Part shown: piece after piece, positions 62,641 through 64,000 of the stretch
How positions within the stretch are numbered: position 1 is the first letter of the stretch
Layout of the letters: every line of letters starts with the position of its first letter
Assembly: GCF_030268965.1 (NCBI RefSeq)
Contig: NZ_BSSE01000004.1
Span: 248,001 to 312,000 of the forward strand
From: Microtetraspora sp. NBRC 16547
Lineage (GTDB): Bacteria > Actinomycetota > Actinomycetes > Streptosporangiales > Streptosporangiaceae
DNA: 64,000 bases
Direction: 5' to 3'
The notes under the pieces: generated by a model
What the model was told of the DNA's origin: nothing
The model's input: only the letters and a program-made list of their open reading frames with translations
The model's database searches: none
Program-made: the position numbers and the translations under genes

Positions 62641-64000
62641 TGATCGGGTTCGCCCTGCAGACAATGCGGAGCCGCAAGGCCGGCTTCGCCGGAGCGTTCT
62701 TCGCGCTGCTGTGCGCCGCCGCGCTCGTCTGCGCCTGCGGCGCCCTGCTGGAGACCGGGCTGCGCAGCCAGATTCGGCCCGAGCGGTACATGGGCACTCC
62801 CGTGCTGGTCGCCGGGGACCAGAACGTCCGCGAGACGATCACGAAGGAGAAGGGGGACGGCGAGGTCAAGACGAAGGTCAAGGCCAAGCCGCTGTCCGAG
62901 CGGGCCTGGGTGCCCGCCTCTCTCGCCGACCGGCTGGCGGGCGTCCCCGGGGTGCGCTCGGTGGTCGCCGAGGTGACCTTCCCCGTCCATTCCGGCAGTG
63001 CCACGTTCACCGGCCACGGCTGGGAATCCGCCGTGCTGACCCCCTTCACCCTGCGTGCGGGACGTGCGCCGGGAGCGGCCCGAGAGGTGGTCGCCGACGC
63101 CGGGTCGGGGCTGGCCGTCGGAGCGCGGCTCACCGTCGAGGCCGCGGGCGAGTACCGCGTGGTAGGCGTGACGGCACAGGCGCTGGAGAGCCAGGCCACC
63201 CTGTTCTTCGGCACGGCGGAGGCCCGCAGGCTGGCCGGGCTGCTGGGCGGGCGCGCGGCCGACTCCATCAGCGCGATCGGCGTCTTCCCCGAGGGGGACG
63301 CCGCGGCCGTGCCGGACGGCGTGAACGCGGTGCTGAAAGGCACGAACACGCTCGTCTACACCGGGGACGACCGTGGCACGGTCGAGTTCCTCGACGCCGA
63401 GAACGCCAGGATCAAGCTGATCAGCCTCGGTGGCGCGCTGGGCGGCACCTCGCTGCTGGTCGCGATCCTCGTGGTCGTGGGCACGTTCGCGCTGTCGATC
63501 CAGCAGCGCCAGCGAGAGATCGCGCTGCTCCGCGCGGTCGCCGCCACGCCCCGGCAGATCAGGAAGATGCTCGGCGGCGAGGCCCTGCTCATCGGCCTGG
63601 TCGCGGGCGTCCCGGGCGCCGCGCTGGGTGTCGGGCTGGCGTTCTGGCTGCGGTCGCGGTTCGTGGACCTCGGCGCGATGCCGTCGAACCTCGACCTGGT
63701 GCTGAGCCCGTTCCCCTTCTTCGCCGCGCTCGGGGCGACCGTGCTGGCGGCGTGGGCCGCGGCCAGGATCTCCGCCCGCCGCACCATCAGGTTCCGACCG
63801 GTCGAGGCGCTGGGAGAGGCCGCGCTGCGCCGGGCCGGGCTGCCCTGGGGCCGGTTGAGCGCCGGGCTGCTCTGCCTCGGCGTCGCCGTCACGCTCACGC
63901 TGGTGCTGTCCACACTGTCGATCGAGGCCGCGTCCAGCCCGGTGACCATGCTGACCGCGTTGGTGTGGACGACCGCGATCGCCCTGCTCGGCCCCGTCAT
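62640..64000 (+). CDS. FtsX/MacB-type ABC permease, incomplete at window end
   Basis: The frame opens with ATG 62640 overlapping the ATPase stop and stays open for 453 codons to the last base. It shows an N-terminal TM helix after MRSRKAG, a large extracytoplasmic domain (about 45-250) and an FtsX domain with three TM helices from about residue 260 (LSIQQRQREIALLRAVAATPRQIRKML is typical). A second FtsX half probably follows, as BceB/MacB-like permeases of this layout usually carry two. The 3' end is outside the window. Confidence 0.88.
   Translation, partial: MIGFALQTMRSRKAGFAGAFFALLCAAALVCACGALLETGLRSQIRPERYMGTPVLVAGDQNVRETITKEKGDGEVKTKVKAKPLSERAWVPASLADRLAGVPGVRSVVAEVTFPVHSGSATFTGHGWESAVLTPFTLRAGRAPGAAREVVADAGSGLAVGARLTVEAAGEYRVVGVTAQALESQATLFFGTAEARRLAGLLGGRAADSISAIGVFPEGDAAAVPDGVNAVLKGTNTLVYTGDDRGTVEFLDAENARIKLISLGGALGGTSLLVAILVVVGTFALSIQQRQREIALLRAVAATPRQIRKMLGGEALLIGLVAGVPGAALGVGLAFWLRSRFVDLGAMPSNLDLVLSPFPFFAALGATVLAAWAAARISARRTIRFRPVEALGEAALRRAGLPWGRLSAGLLCLGVAVTLTLVLSTLSIEAASSPVTMLTALVWTTAIALLGPV

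Overview
The window is about 70% G+C throughout. It has many GTG/TTG starts, dense ATGA/GTGA stop-start overlaps, several Ser/Thr kinases, an LCP-family protein, DUF6542, DUF6879 and DUF4245 proteins, and a SLT-NlpC/P60 wall hydrolase. This is a filamentous-actinomycete chromosome. The gene set fits Streptosporangiales (Nonomuraea/Microbispora-like) best, but that rank is inference. The backbone (phoH2, fumC, class I fumarase, glpX, DUF4245, xseB/xseA, ispH, DUF6542, ychF) is the same set that, from memory, runs from phoH2 to the YchF GTPase gene in Mycobacterium tuberculosis. It is interrupted here by accessory blocks. I saw no rRNA, no tRNA and no CRISPR array.

Region by region. 1-7 kb: PhoH2 (PIN plus PhoH ATPase), a convergent response regulator/histidine kinase/GerMN-type lipoprotein operon, a transglycosylase-like wall protein behind a perfect Crp-type palindrome, and a GT2 glycosyltransferase. 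7-12.5 kb: a minus-strand block (3-hydroxybutyrate dehydrogenase, PucR/CdaR regulator, MHS-type transporter, alpha/beta hydrolase) that looks like 3-hydroxybutyrate catabolism and carries a second Crp-like site. 12.5-18 kb: fumC, a DUF6879 gene and two Ser/Thr kinases. 18-19.6 kb: an intact stand-alone TnpB element with an omega-RNA-like right end, next to a truncated Rpn-type nuclease gene. 19.6-28.4 kb: class I fumarase, a divergent MocR regulator/EamA transporter pair, an MFS protein, a DUF1707 protein, glpX and a TetR regulator. 28.4-36 kb: DUF4245, xseAB, a Lys/Ala/Pro-rich protein, ispH, a flippase-like membrane protein, a 48-residue TatA-like gene and an LCP protein. 36-43 kb: an ArsR/Mg-type P-ATPase operon, rmuC/DUF6542, a Cys-rich triple-repeat protein and ychF.

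43.2-53.5 kb is the most unusual block. Seven consecutive plus-strand genes encode a chromosomal type IV secretion/conjugation-like apparatus: a TcpC/VirB8-like protein, a small two-helix protein, a TcpE-MinD fusion, a VirB4 ATPase, a VirB6-like polytopic protein, a second VirB8-like protein and an SLT-NlpC/P60 hydrolase. No relaxase, coupling protein, integrase or att site is visible, so it looks like a resident secretion or DNA-handling machine rather than an obvious mobile element.

53.5-64 kb: a Nudix hydrolase, a secreted low-complexity protein, an Sdh1-type succinate dehydrogenase operon (sdhCAB) with two Crp-like sites upstream, a tandemly duplicated histidine kinase whose first module is degenerate, its likely NarL/DesR-type regulator, and an ABC exporter whose permease runs off the window. 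Crp-like palindromes upstream of a wall enzyme, the 3-hydroxybutyrate transporter and sdh, with two fumarase types in the same window, suggest cAMP-linked control of C4/TCA carbon use.
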